This document shows positions 25,696 to 33,308 of a stretch of DNA of 64,000 bases, one piece after another. The position numbers and the translations under genes were made by a program. The notes under the pieces are model-generated. The model did not search any database. It worked only from the letters and a program-made list of their open reading frames with translations, and was not told where the DNA came from. The DNA comes from G025836975 sp049646585 (GTDB taxonomy: Bacteria > Pseudomonadota > Gammaproteobacteria > Burkholderiales > Burkholderiaceae_B), in the NCBI GenBank assembly GCA_049646585.1, contig JBARWC010000051.1:1-64000 (forward strand), in the 5' to 3' direction. The first letter of the stretch is position 1. Each line of letters opens with the position of its first letter.

Positions 25696-26919
25696 TTAGT
25701 CTGCATGGGCGTGCACCACGCCCGAGTGTATGAAATCCGCGATCTCGGCATCGGTGTAGCCGATTTCGGCCATGACCTCTTTGGTGTGCTGGCCGTATAG
25801 CGGGGCGCCGCGCCGCGTCACCCCGTTGCCGCCCGAAAACTTGATGGGCAGCCCCAGCGCTTCGATTTCGCCGGCCACCGGGTGGTCCACCTTGATCACC
25901 ATGTCACGCACGCGCGTTTGCGGGTCGTCCAGCGCCTGCTTGATGTTCTTGACGGGGCCGGCGGGCACGCCGGCCCGCTCGAAGGCCTGCACCCAGTATT
26001 CCGTTGGCCGGGTTTGCAGAACGTCGGAGATAAGCGCGACCAGCTCGTCCAGGTGCCGCATGCGGCCGGCATTGTCCTTGAAGCGCTCGTCCGTCAGCAA
26101 GCCTGGCAAATCCAGAACTTCCGAAACGCCTATCCATGTGGCCTTGCTGATGGCGCCGATGTTCAGCCAGCCGTCCTGCGTGGGGAAGGCCTGGTAGGGC
26201 GCCGCAACCGGATGGGCCGAGCCCATCGGGCCGGGAGAGTGTCCCGTGGCCAGGGCCATGGCGGCCGGCCAGTAGGTGTGCACCAGCGAGGCTTCCAGCA
26301 GGGAGGTGTCGATGTATTGGCCCTGCCCGCTGTGCAGCCGCTCGATGTAGGCCGCCAGCACGCCCGTTGCCGCCAGGATGCCGGCGGTCACGTCGCCGAC
26401 CGGCACGCCCACTTTCACGGGCGGCCGGCCGGGGCCTTCGCCCGTCAGGCTCATGAGCGCCGACATGCCCTGTGAAATAAGATCGTAGCCGGCGCGCTGC
26501 GCGTAAGGGCCGGTCAGCCCGAACCCCGTGATCTTGCAGTACACCAGGCCGGGGTTCAGCGCCCGCAGCGTTTCGTACCCCAGTCCCATCTTCTCCATGG
26601 TGCCGGGTCGATAGTTTTCGATGACGACGTCCGCCTGCGCGATCAGGCGCTTGACCAGTTCCCGGCCGCCCTCGGCCTTCAGGTCCACCGCGATGCCTCG
26701 CTTGTTACGGTTCAGGATCATGAATGAGGCGGATTCCCCATTGATGGCCGGAGGGGTGGTCCGGCGGGTATCGTCTCCGCCGGGCAGCTTCTCTACCTTG
26801 ACCACCTGGGCGCCCATGTCGGCCAGCATCAGCCCGCCCACCGGGCCGGCCATCACATGGGCCAGTTCGACGACGCGCAACCCGGCCAGAGGGCCTTTGC
26901 GCATGCGGTTTTCTTCCAT
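25696..26919 (-). CDS. CaiB/BaiF family (class III) CoA-transferase
   Basis: 407 residues with the family's LAGLRVVELAHVMAGPVGG start and KVEKLPGGDDTRR. The probable catalytic aspartate is Asp146 in QRAGYDLISQG. It would move CoA between acyl groups in the cytosol, activating an organic acid for the hydratase encoded 2 nt upstream. AAGGGAAGG precedes the ATG. Confidence 0.9.
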   Translation of the reverse strand: MEENRMRKGPLAGLRVVELAHVMAGPVGGLMLADMGAQVVKVEKLPGGDDTRRTTPPAINGESASFMILNRNKRGIAVDLKAEGGRELVKRLIAQADVVIENYRPGTMEKMGLGYETLRALNPGLVYCKITGFGLTGPYAQRAGYDLISQGMSALMSLTGEGPGRPPVKVGVPVGDVTAGILAATGVLAAYIERLHSGQGQYIDTSLLEASLVHTYWPAAMALATGHSPGPMGSAHPVAAPYQAFPTQDGWLNIGAISKATWIGVSEVLDLPGLLTDERFKDNAGRMRHLDELVALISDVLQTRPTEYWVQAFERAGVPAGPVKNIKQALDDPQTRVRDMVIKVDHPVAGEIEALGLPIKFSGGNGVTRRGAPLYGQHTKEVMAEIGYTDAEIADFIHSGVVHAHAD

Positions 26920-26921
26920 TT

Positions 26922-27701
26922 TTACCTTCCCTTGAACAACGGCGGCCGCTTGGCCAGAAATGACAGGTACCCTTCCTTGAAGTCGTCCGTGTCGAAGCAG
27001 TCGTAGCCTTCGTCGAGCTCGTCTTCGTTCAAAGGCGAACCCTGCAGCAACCTGGCGACGAACTTTTTGTGCCAGCGGGCTGACAGGGGGGCGCCGGCCG
27101 TTATGCCGTCGATAATCTTCCGCAATCCCGCCTCGTAGGCGTCCTCGGGGAAAACGCGCGTGACCAGGCCCTTTTCATAGGCTTCGGCCGCGCCCATCAA
27201 GCGTCCTTCCAGCAGCAGCTCCAGCGTCAGCTGCGGGCCTGCCAGGCGCAGCAGGCCTTCCAGCTCGGGGTAGGCCAGCACGCCGCCCAGGCGGGCGATG
27301 GGCACGCCGAAGCGGCTGGTCTCGCTGGCGATGCGAAAGTCGCATACCGCAGCCAGCTCCAGACCGCCTCCGACGCATATGCCGCGCACGGCGGCAACCG
27401 TGGGAATCGGGCAGTCGCGCAGCGCATGCATGGCCCGGTGCCCATGCTTGCCGAACTCGATGGCCTGTTCTTTGCTTGCCCGTATTTTTTCAAATTCATC
27501 GATGTCGGCGCCGCTGCCGAAGGCCAGTGTTCCCTGGCCGCGCAACACCAGGCAGCGCGTCTCGGAATCGCCGCCAGCGGCAAGCACCGCATCGCCCATT
27601 TCTATCCACATGGCTTGCGTCATGGCGTTGCGCTTGGCTTCGTTGTCTATGGTGATGGTTGCGACGTGTCCGTCTTGCCGCAGTGCTATCCGTCCGCTCA
27701 C
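26922..27701 (-). CDS. Enoyl-CoA hydratase/isomerase family protein
   Basis: 259 residues from a GTG at 27701 with AGGAGG 7 nt upstream; a longer frame reaching 28007 overlaps the divergent LysR gene and is rejected. Crotonase features: FGSGADIDEF (oxyanion hole) and GICVGGGLELAAVCDFRIAS. Acts on a CoA thioester, likely the one produced by the adjacent CoA-transferase. Confidence 0.88.
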   Translation of the reverse strand: MSGRIALRQDGHVATITIDNEAKRNAMTQAMWIEMGDAVLAAGGDSETRCLVLRGQGTLAFGSGADIDEFEKIRASKEQAIEFGKHGHRAMHALRDCPIPTVAAVRGICVGGGLELAAVCDFRIASETSRFGVPIARLGGVLAYPELEGLLRLAGPQLTLELLLEGRLMGAAEAYEKGLVTRVFPEDAYEAGLRKIIDGITAGAPLSARWHKKFVARLLQGSPLNEDELDEGYDCFDTDDFKEGYLSFLAKRPPLFKGR

Positions 27702-27816
27702 TGACTGCCCTCCTGTTAAGCTTCCGACTATAGGGATGCGACGGCGCTTCGTAAAATAGGAAATGCGTCTACCGCTATAAGCGTTGTATATGCCCCTTCC
27801 CGCGCAAGGAGACACC

Positions 27817-28767
27817 GTGGAACTGCGGCAATTGAAATACCTGGCATGCATCGTCGAGGCGGGCAGCCTGTCGCGTGCATCCCAGGCTTTGCACGTGGCG
27901 CAACCGGCGCTAAGCCAGCAGATCAATCGGCTGGAAGACGAACTGGGCGTCAAATTGCTGGTTCGCAGTGTGCGCGGCGTCACGCCGACCGAGGTGGGGT
28001 CTGCCATCTATCAGCAGGCCAAGCTGGTCCTGAAGCAGATAGAGGCGACCCAGTTGATCGCCGCACAGGCCGACGCCGGACCGGCCGGCCCGGTAACCGT
28101 CGGTTTGCCATGGACCATGGCGACCTTGCTGGGAGTGCCGCTGCTGCGTGAAGTGCGCGACAATTTGAAGTCCATTCGGCTGGAAGTGATCGAAGGGCCT
28201 AGCTCCATGCTTGCCCAGCTTCTTGCGCAGGGGAAGCTTGATCTGGCCATTGCATTCGACAACACGGCTGCCGGCGGGCTCTTGATGAAGCCTCTTGTCT
28301 CGGAGCCGCTGCAGCTTGTCGGGCCGGAAGGCTCGCTAGACGGAAAAACGCACTGCACAATGGCGCAAGTGGCCCGCTTGCCGCTGTTGCTGCTCAGCCG
28401 CCCCAACGGTATACGCGAAGAGATAGAGCGGACCTGTGCGGCGGAAGGACTCAAGGCGGATGTGGTGGCGGAAATCAACGCGCCGAGCTTGTTGATTGCC
28501 TCGGTGCGCGCGGGACTGGGCTACACCATACTTCCTTCCTGCGCTATGGACGAGCATGTATCGGCCGCCGCCCTGGATACGGCCGATATCGAAGAAGGGC
28601 GATTGAGCCGAACGGTGTACCTGTCCAGGTCCAGGCTGCTTCCCATGTCGCCCGCGGCCGAGCATGTTTATGGACTGCTGGAAGAGCTGATATTTGACGC
28701 CATCGAAAAAGGACGATGGCGCGCCAATTGGCTGGGGCGACCTGCTCGCCCTGAAGCCGATTCATAA
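27817..28767 (+). CDS. LysR-family transcriptional regulator
   Basis: 316 residues from a GTG at 27817, with AAGGAG 7 nt upstream and the family-typical start ELRQLKYL. An HTH (SLSRASQALHVAQPALSQQINRLE) is followed by the inducer-binding domain. Divergent from the hydratase/CoA-transferase/Bug unit with 115 bp between, so probably its activator. Confidence 0.9.
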   Translation: MELRQLKYLACIVEAGSLSRASQALHVAQPALSQQINRLEDELGVKLLVRSVRGVTPTEVGSAIYQQAKLVLKQIEATQLIAAQADAGPAGPVTVGLPWTMATLLGVPLLREVRDNLKSIRLEVIEGPSSMLAQLLAQGKLDLAIAFDNTAAGGLLMKPLVSEPLQLVGPEGSLDGKTHCTMAQVARLPLLLLSRPNGIREEIERTCAAEGLKADVVAEINAPSLLIASVRAGLGYTILPSCAMDEHVSAAALDTADIEEGRLSRTVYLSRSRLLPMSPAAEHVYGLLEELIFDAIEKGRWRANWLGRPARPEADS

Positions 28768-28813
28768 GCACTGAGCCGGCGCCGCGTAATCTCTCGCCCG
28801 ATATGGTGGACCA

Positions 28814-29224
28814 TCATTCTTTCTGCTCAGCCTCGTCGGGCAGCCTGGCGATCACCTTGATCTCGAATTGGAAGCCATAGAGCCAGTTCACCCCCACGGC
28901 CGTCAGCGTCGGATGGGGCGCGTCGCCCCAGTATTCGGGGACGACTTTCCAGATTGTTTCGAACTTCGATTCAGCATCGACCATGAAAACGGTTACGTCG
29001 ACCACATCGTCAAAGGAACTGCCCGCCGCTTTCAGGATGGCATTCAGGTTCTCGAATGCGAGCCTGACTTGGGTTTCCAGGTCGGGCTCCGGCGAACCGT
29101 CTTCGCGGCTGCCGACCTGCCCCGAGACGAACAGGAATCCATTGGATTTGATTGCCGGCGAGTAGCGGTTCCGCTCGTAAAGAGCCTGACGTCCAGGGGG
29201 GAAAACGACCTTGCGAGTTGTCAT
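28814..29224 (-). CDS. RidA (YjgF/UK114) family protein
   Basis: 136 residues with the RidA core: SGFLFVSGQVG-like NGFLFVSGQVG, then FENLNAILKAAGSSFDDVVDVTVFM and HPTLTAVGV. RidA-type proteins hydrolyse reactive enamines/imines or act in related deaminations. It stands alone; an inverted repeat GGGTC-GAATTT-GACCC (29243-29258) lies just upstream and could be an operator. Confidence 0.85.
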   Translation of the reverse strand: MTTRKVVFPPGRQALYERNRYSPAIKSNGFLFVSGQVGSREDGSPEPDLETQVRLAFENLNAILKAAGSSFDDVVDVTVFMVDAESKFETIWKVVPEYWGDAPHPTLTAVGVNWLYGFQFEIKVIARLPDEAEQKE

Positions 29225-29453
29225 GCATCAATCTCCATTATTGGGTCGAATTTGACCCGGCGTAAACAATGAAGAAACTGTAAAGGTTTATGCATTCAGG
29301 ATAAACAGGAGGATTTCGTTATCACTATTCATGTGGGCGGAACAATGAAGCATGCCGGCCGTGAGCTGCTTCACAGGCAGGCAAATTCCTGGAAGGCTGC
29401 GAGCCTTCGCACAGCTAGAATTGAGCATCTGTTCCAATCTCAAGAGGACAAGC

Positions 29454-29933
29454 ATGGTCAGCAAGAATACAGTCTGTCTCTGGTACGACGGCACCGCATT
29501 GGACGCAGCGATTTTCTACGCGGAGACATTTCCGGACAGCGCTGTGCTGGCTGTCCATCGCGCGCCGGGCGACTATCCCTCCGGCAAGCAGGGCGACGTC
29601 CTGACGGTTGAGTTCACCGTCATGGGCATCCCTTGCCTGGGTTTGAACGGTGGCTCCGCGTTCAAGCCAGACGAAGCGTTTTCATTTCAGGTGGCGACCG
29701 ACGATCAGGCGGAAACCGATTACCTGTGGAATGCCATCGTCGGGAACGGCGGCCAGGAAAGCGCCTGCGGCTGGTGCAAGGACAAATGGGGGGTGTCCTG
29801 GCAGATCACTCCTCGCGTCCTGACTGCTGCGATCACGGACCCCGACCGCGCTGCGGCCAAGCGCGCCTTCGATGCCATGATGACCATGACGAAGATCGAT
29901 ATCGAAGCGATCAGGACGGCCTGGCGGGGCTGA
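29454..29933 (+). CDS. VOC superfamily protein (PhnB-like)
   Basis: 159 residues from the ATG at 29454 with GAGG 7 nt upstream. The sequence NTVCLWYDGTALDAAIFYAETFPDS and the ending WQITPRVL...AFDAMMTMTKIDI are typical of the PhnB/3-demethylubiquinone methyltransferase-like VOC group. Metal dependence and substrate are unknown. It converges with queC. Confidence 0.85.
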   Translation: MVSKNTVCLWYDGTALDAAIFYAETFPDSAVLAVHRAPGDYPSGKQGDVLTVEFTVMGIPCLGLNGGSAFKPDEAFSFQVATDDQAETDYLWNAIVGNGGQESACGWCKDKWGVSWQITPRVLTAAITDPDRAAAKRAFDAMMTMTKIDIEAIRTAWRG

Positions 29934-29995
29934 GCTCACGATGCTGCCCCTGGCGCCCAGGAGCGAAGAGCCGGCGAGCGGCCGGCCAAGTTTGT

Positions 29996-30718
29996 TTACG
30001 AGGAAGCCTGCCGCCGCGACAGCCAGAGCCGGTGGCCTTGCGCGCGCAGCGTGCAGGCCGGGCAGTTGCCGCAGCCGTAGCCCCAGGTATGCAAGGTATC
30101 GCGCTGGTTCAGATAGCAGCTATGGGTTTCCGTGCGCAGCAGTTCCACCAGGGCGGTGCCGCCAAGTGCTTGCGCCAGTTCCCAGGTCTCGGCCTTGTCC
30201 AGCCACATCAATGGCGTTTCCAGCGTCAGCGGGCGATCCACGCCCAGGCTTAGCGCCACCTGCAGGGCTTTCAGCGTGTTGTCGCGGCAGTCGGGGTAGC
30301 CGGAATAATCCGTCTCCGACATGCCGCCCACCAGCACGTCCAGCCCGCGCCGGTAGGCGAGGGCGGCGGCCAGGGTGAAGAACAGCAGGTTGCGGCCGGG
30401 CACGAAGGTATTGGGCAAGCCGTCGGCCTGCATGGCAATGGCGATGTCGTCCGTCATGGCCGAGGACCCCAGCTGCCCCAGCACGTCCACGTTCAGCAGG
30501 TGATCCTCGCCCAGGCGCGCCGCCCAATCGGCTTGCTGCTCGACCAGGCGGCGGCGTAGGGTGACACGGCAGTCCAGCTCGGCGCTATGGCGCTGGCCGT
30601 AATCGAAGCCTATGGTTTCGACGTGGCCGTAGTGCGTCAGCGCCCAGGCCAGGCAGGTGGCGGAATCCTGGCCGCCGGAAAACAGGACCAGGGCGCGGCG
30701 CTGGGCTTGCCGGGGCAT
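29996..30718 (-). CDS. queC: 7-cyano-7-deazaguanine (preQ0) synthase
   Basis: 240 residues using the ATG at 30718, which has GAGG 7 nt upstream; an ATG at 30724 overlaps the yhhQ stop as ATGA. The PP-loop SGGQDSATCL (near residue 15) binds ATP and the C-terminal CGNCPAC with an upstream Cys binds zinc. It makes preQ0 from CDG in queuosine synthesis. Cotranscribed with yhhQ and therefore under the preQ1-I riboswitch. Confidence 0.95.
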   Translation of the reverse strand: MPRQAQRRALVLFSGGQDSATCLAWALTHYGHVETIGFDYGQRHSAELDCRVTLRRRLVEQQADWAARLGEDHLLNVDVLGQLGSSAMTDDIAIAMQADGLPNTFVPGRNLLFFTLAAALAYRRGLDVLVGGMSETDYSGYPDCRDNTLKALQVALSLGVDRPLTLETPLMWLDKAETWELAQALGGTALVELLRTETHSCYLNQRDTLHTWGYGCGNCPACTLRAQGHRLWLSRRQASS

Positions 30719-30720
30719 GG

Positions 30721-31389
30721 TCATGCCTCGGCCAACAGCGTATTGCGCCGTTTCATGGCCCGGATGATGGCGTTCAGGGCGATGCCGTACATGGGTACGA
30801 ACAATAGCAGGCTGACGGCAAGCTTGATGGCATAGTCCACCAAGGCGATCTCGCCCCAATGCTGGGCCATGAAGGGGTTGCTGCTATGCCAGAAGGCAAT
30901 GCCGAAGAAGGTGGCGGTGTCCAGCGCCTGGCCGAAGACCGAGGCCGCCGCCGGCGCCACCCACCAGCGCACATAGTTGCGGCGCATGCGGTCGAACACC
31001 TGCACGTCCAGCAGTTGGCCCAGGACGTAGGCGGCGAAGCTGGCGAAGGCGATGCGGAACACGAAGCTGTTGAATTCGCCCAACGCCGCCATCCCGTTGT
31101 AGCGGCCCTCGTGGAACAGGACCGACACCATATAGGAGGCGATCAGCGCCGGCACCATCGCCCGCGCAATGACGCGGCGCGCTTCGGCCTTGCCGATCAG
31201 GCGCACGGTCAGATCGGTGGCAAGGAAAATAAAGGGAAAGCTGAAGGCGCCCCAGGTGCTGTGGAAGCCGAACAGGTCGATGGGCAGCTGCACCAGGTAA
31301 TTGCTGGCGATGATGATAAGGATGTGAAACGCTACCAGCAAGGCAAGGTAGAACGGTACCCGCGATTGCGGGGCATAGGCGGATGTCAT
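30721..31389 (-). CDS. yhhQ: Queuosine precursor transporter YhhQ
   Basis: 222 residues, VUT/DUF165 family, about six hydrophobic segments; FGFHSTWGAFSFPFIFLATDLTVRLIGK near residue 40 is the family signature. YhhQ takes up preQ0/preQ1 across the inner membrane. The gene heads the yhhQ-queC operon and has a preQ1-I aptamer covering its ribosome site, which supports the assignment. Confidence 0.93.
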   Translation of the reverse strand: MTSAYAPQSRVPFYLALLVAFHILIIIASNYLVQLPIDLFGFHSTWGAFSFPFIFLATDLTVRLIGKAEARRVIARAMVPALIASYMVSVLFHEGRYNGMAALGEFNSFVFRIAFASFAAYVLGQLLDVQVFDRMRRNYVRWWVAPAAASVFGQALDTATFFGIAFWHSSNPFMAQHWGEIALVDYAIKLAVSLLLFVPMYGIALNAIIRAMKRRNTLLAEA

Positions 31390-31393
31390 GGCG

Positions 31394-31428
31394 GGCCTTT
31401 TTGATGGATGGGGTTAGGGAACCCATGA
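31394..31428 (-). promoter_or_regulatory. preQ1-I riboswitch
   Basis: On the minus strand the leader reads ATGGG (P1, 31426-31422), loop TTCCCTAAC, CCCAT (31412-31408), then an A-rich tail ending AAAAAGGCC (31402-31394). This is the class I preQ1 pseudoknot layout: the AAGG in the tail would pair with CC of the loop. AAGG is also the only candidate Shine-Dalgarno, 5-8 nt before the yhhQ ATG, so ligand would block translation. Operon content (queuosine transporter and queC) fits. Confidence 0.8.
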
Positions 31429-31444
31429 AGGAAATGCAGGGCGC

Positions 31445-31473
31445 ATTATACGACGGCTAACGGGCAGGGTCAC
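31445..31473 (-). promoter_or_regulatory. Promoter of yhhQ-queC
   Basis: On the minus strand GTGACC (31473-31468), an 18-nt spacer and a perfect TATAAT (31450-31445). Transcription would start about 10 nt before the riboswitch aptamer. Confidence 0.65.
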
Positions 31474-31512
31474 GGCCGCGCCGTGAGCCCGCCCAGATCG
31501 TGCCTTGATCGC

Positions 31513-32130
31513 CTAGCGCCCGCCGGCGTCTCCCAGCCAGCGCAGGTAGGCGGAACGCGTCGTTTCCGATACGGATTCCAGCACTTTCCGGTGCGTGACC
31601 TGGTGGCGCATCGCCAGCCGCGCATCGGCCACGTTGCGGGACTTGCAGTACCAATGGCAGCTGTGCTGCAGCAGGTACAGTTCCGCCGACAAATGGTAGG
31701 CGCGGCTCTTGACGTCCCAGCCGTCTTCGTTGTCGACCACGCGGCGCAAGCCGGCCGCATGAATGCGCAGCAGCTCGCGGAAATCCCGCGTCAGATTGGG
31801 CAAAAAGTATTCGGCGTAGGGCACGCAAAATGACAGCGAACCCATGCTGGCGTCTTCCGCGCTTTCTTTTTGCATGGCATCGGCCAGCGACTGGGCTTGC
31901 GCGGCCACTGTGCGTTCGGTCGGGGCGAAGTTTTCCAGTACCTGGATCTGGCGCGCCTCGGCCTCTTCGTGGATGGCGCGGGTATAGCCCTGGGTCAGCG
32001 TTTCCATGTGGCGTTCAAGCTGGAACCCTGCCAGATGTCGCCCCAGCAAGGCGATATGCGAGCGCTGGTAACGCAGGCACAGCGCTCGCCAGACTACCGC
32101 GACCATCAACAGGGTTAATGCCACATTCAT
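31513..32130 (-). CDS. Hypothetical membrane-anchored protein
   Basis: 205 residues. One N-terminal hydrophobic segment (VALTLLMVAVVWRALCL) followed by a soluble, mostly helical region rich in His, Arg and Glu, with CHWYCKSRN near residue 158. I do not recognise the family. It starts upstream of and on the same strand as yhhQ but the yhhQ promoter lies between, so it is a separate unit. Confidence 0.7.
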   Translation of the reverse strand: MNVALTLLMVAVVWRALCLRYQRSHIALLGRHLAGFQLERHMETLTQGYTRAIHEEAEARQIQVLENFAPTERTVAAQAQSLADAMQKESAEDASMGSLSFCVPYAEYFLPNLTRDFRELLRIHAAGLRRVVDNEDGWDVKSRAYHLSAELYLLQHSCHWYCKSRNVADARLAMRHQVTHRKVLESVSETTRSAYLRWLGDAGGR

Positions 32131-32372
32131 TTCCGCCTTCCTTTCCTACGCAAGGAAGCGGCCGGCCATGCCCAAACGGCAAAAGCCGACCGCTTCATTC
32201 AAGCAGTGTAGCTTATGGGCCTGCCGCCGCAAGCCAGGCTTGCGGGCCGCCGCCGAATCCCCGGAGCGCGTGCTAGACTGGCCGCATCCCATACCTACGG
32301 CCCTTATTTTCGTGAGCATCATTGCCCAGCGTGTATTCATGCAAGGCGGCTATCCCTGTCTTCGAGACGCCT

Positions 32373-33287
32373 GTGTCCGCGAATAAAAAACTTGGCATCG
32401 CCGCCGGCGTCGGCGCGGGTGCGCTTTGGGGGTTGATATTCCTGGCTCCGGAACTGACTCCCGGGTTTACGCCCTGGCAGTTGTCCGCCGGACGCTACCT
32501 GGCCTACGGCGTCGTGGCGCTGCTGCTTGTTGCACGGTCGTGGCGCAGCCTGTCCACCCGGGTCACCTGGAAAGAATGGAAGGCGCTGATCTGGCTGAGC
32601 CTGACGGGCAACATCGTCTATTACGTATTCGTGGCGCAGGCCGTCCAAGAAGGCGGCATCGCCATGACCTCCATCGTCATAGGCCTGCTGCCCGTGGTCG
32701 TTACGCTGGTCGGGTCCCGCGACAAGCAGGCCCTGCCTTTGCGCAGGCTGATGCCTTCCCTGGTCCTGAGCCTTGCCGGGCTTGCCTGCATAAGCTGGCA
32801 GGCCTTGTCGGCGCAGGGCGGGGGCTCTTTGATCGGGCTGCTTTGCGCCATGGGCGCGCTCGTTTCCTGGACGGTTTACGCCGTCAGCAACAGCAGGTGG
32901 CTGGCCAGGCTGAATGCCATTTCGTCCCACGAATGGAGCTTGCTGATCGGCCTGGTCACGGGCCTGCAAGCCGTCGTGCTGGCGGTTCCCGCCTTCGTCC
33001 TGGATGCGTCGGCGCATACCCGCTTGGAGTGGGTGTATTTTGCGGCGGTCGTGACCTGCGTGGGCATCTTCTGCTCCATCATCGGGAACGGGCTGTGGAA
33101 TTATGCCAGCCGCGTTCTGCCCCTGACCCTGATAGGGCAGATGATCGTTTTTGAAACGGTTTTCGCGGCCTTGTACGGTTTTCTGTGGGAATGGCGCTGG
33201 CCCGCGCTGGCCGAGGGCGCGGCCATGGTTTTCTTGTTGGCGGGCGTCATCTCCTGCGCGGCGGTGCATCGGCCGCGCCGGCATTGA
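32373..33287 (+). CDS. DMT-superfamily (EamA) transporter
   Basis: 304 residues from a GTG at 32373 (VSANKKLG); a TTG at 32322 is an alternative. Two EamA repeats with about ten hydrophobic segments, opening with GVGAGALWGLIFLAPEL. Probable exporter of unknown metabolite. DUF4139 gene follows 21 nt later and may be cotranscribed. Confidence 0.82.
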   Translation: MSANKKLGIAAGVGAGALWGLIFLAPELTPGFTPWQLSAGRYLAYGVVALLLVARSWRSLSTRVTWKEWKALIWLSLTGNIVYYVFVAQAVQEGGIAMTSIVIGLLPVVVTLVGSRDKQALPLRRLMPSLVLSLAGLACISWQALSAQGGGSLIGLLCAMGALVSWTVYAVSNSRWLARLNAISSHEWSLLIGLVTGLQAVVLAVPAFVLDASAHTRLEWVYFAAVVTCVGIFCSIIGNGLWNYASRVLPLTLIGQMIVFETVFAALYGFLWEWRWPALAEGAAMVFLLAGVISCAAVHRPRRH

Positions 33288-33308
33288 ATTACATTCAGGA
33301 ATCATCCA

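Noticed and set aside
27702..28007. N-terminal extension of the enoyl-CoA hydratase gene
   Set aside because: It would overlap the divergent LysR gene; the GTG at 27701 has an ideal AGGAGG and gives the normal family length.
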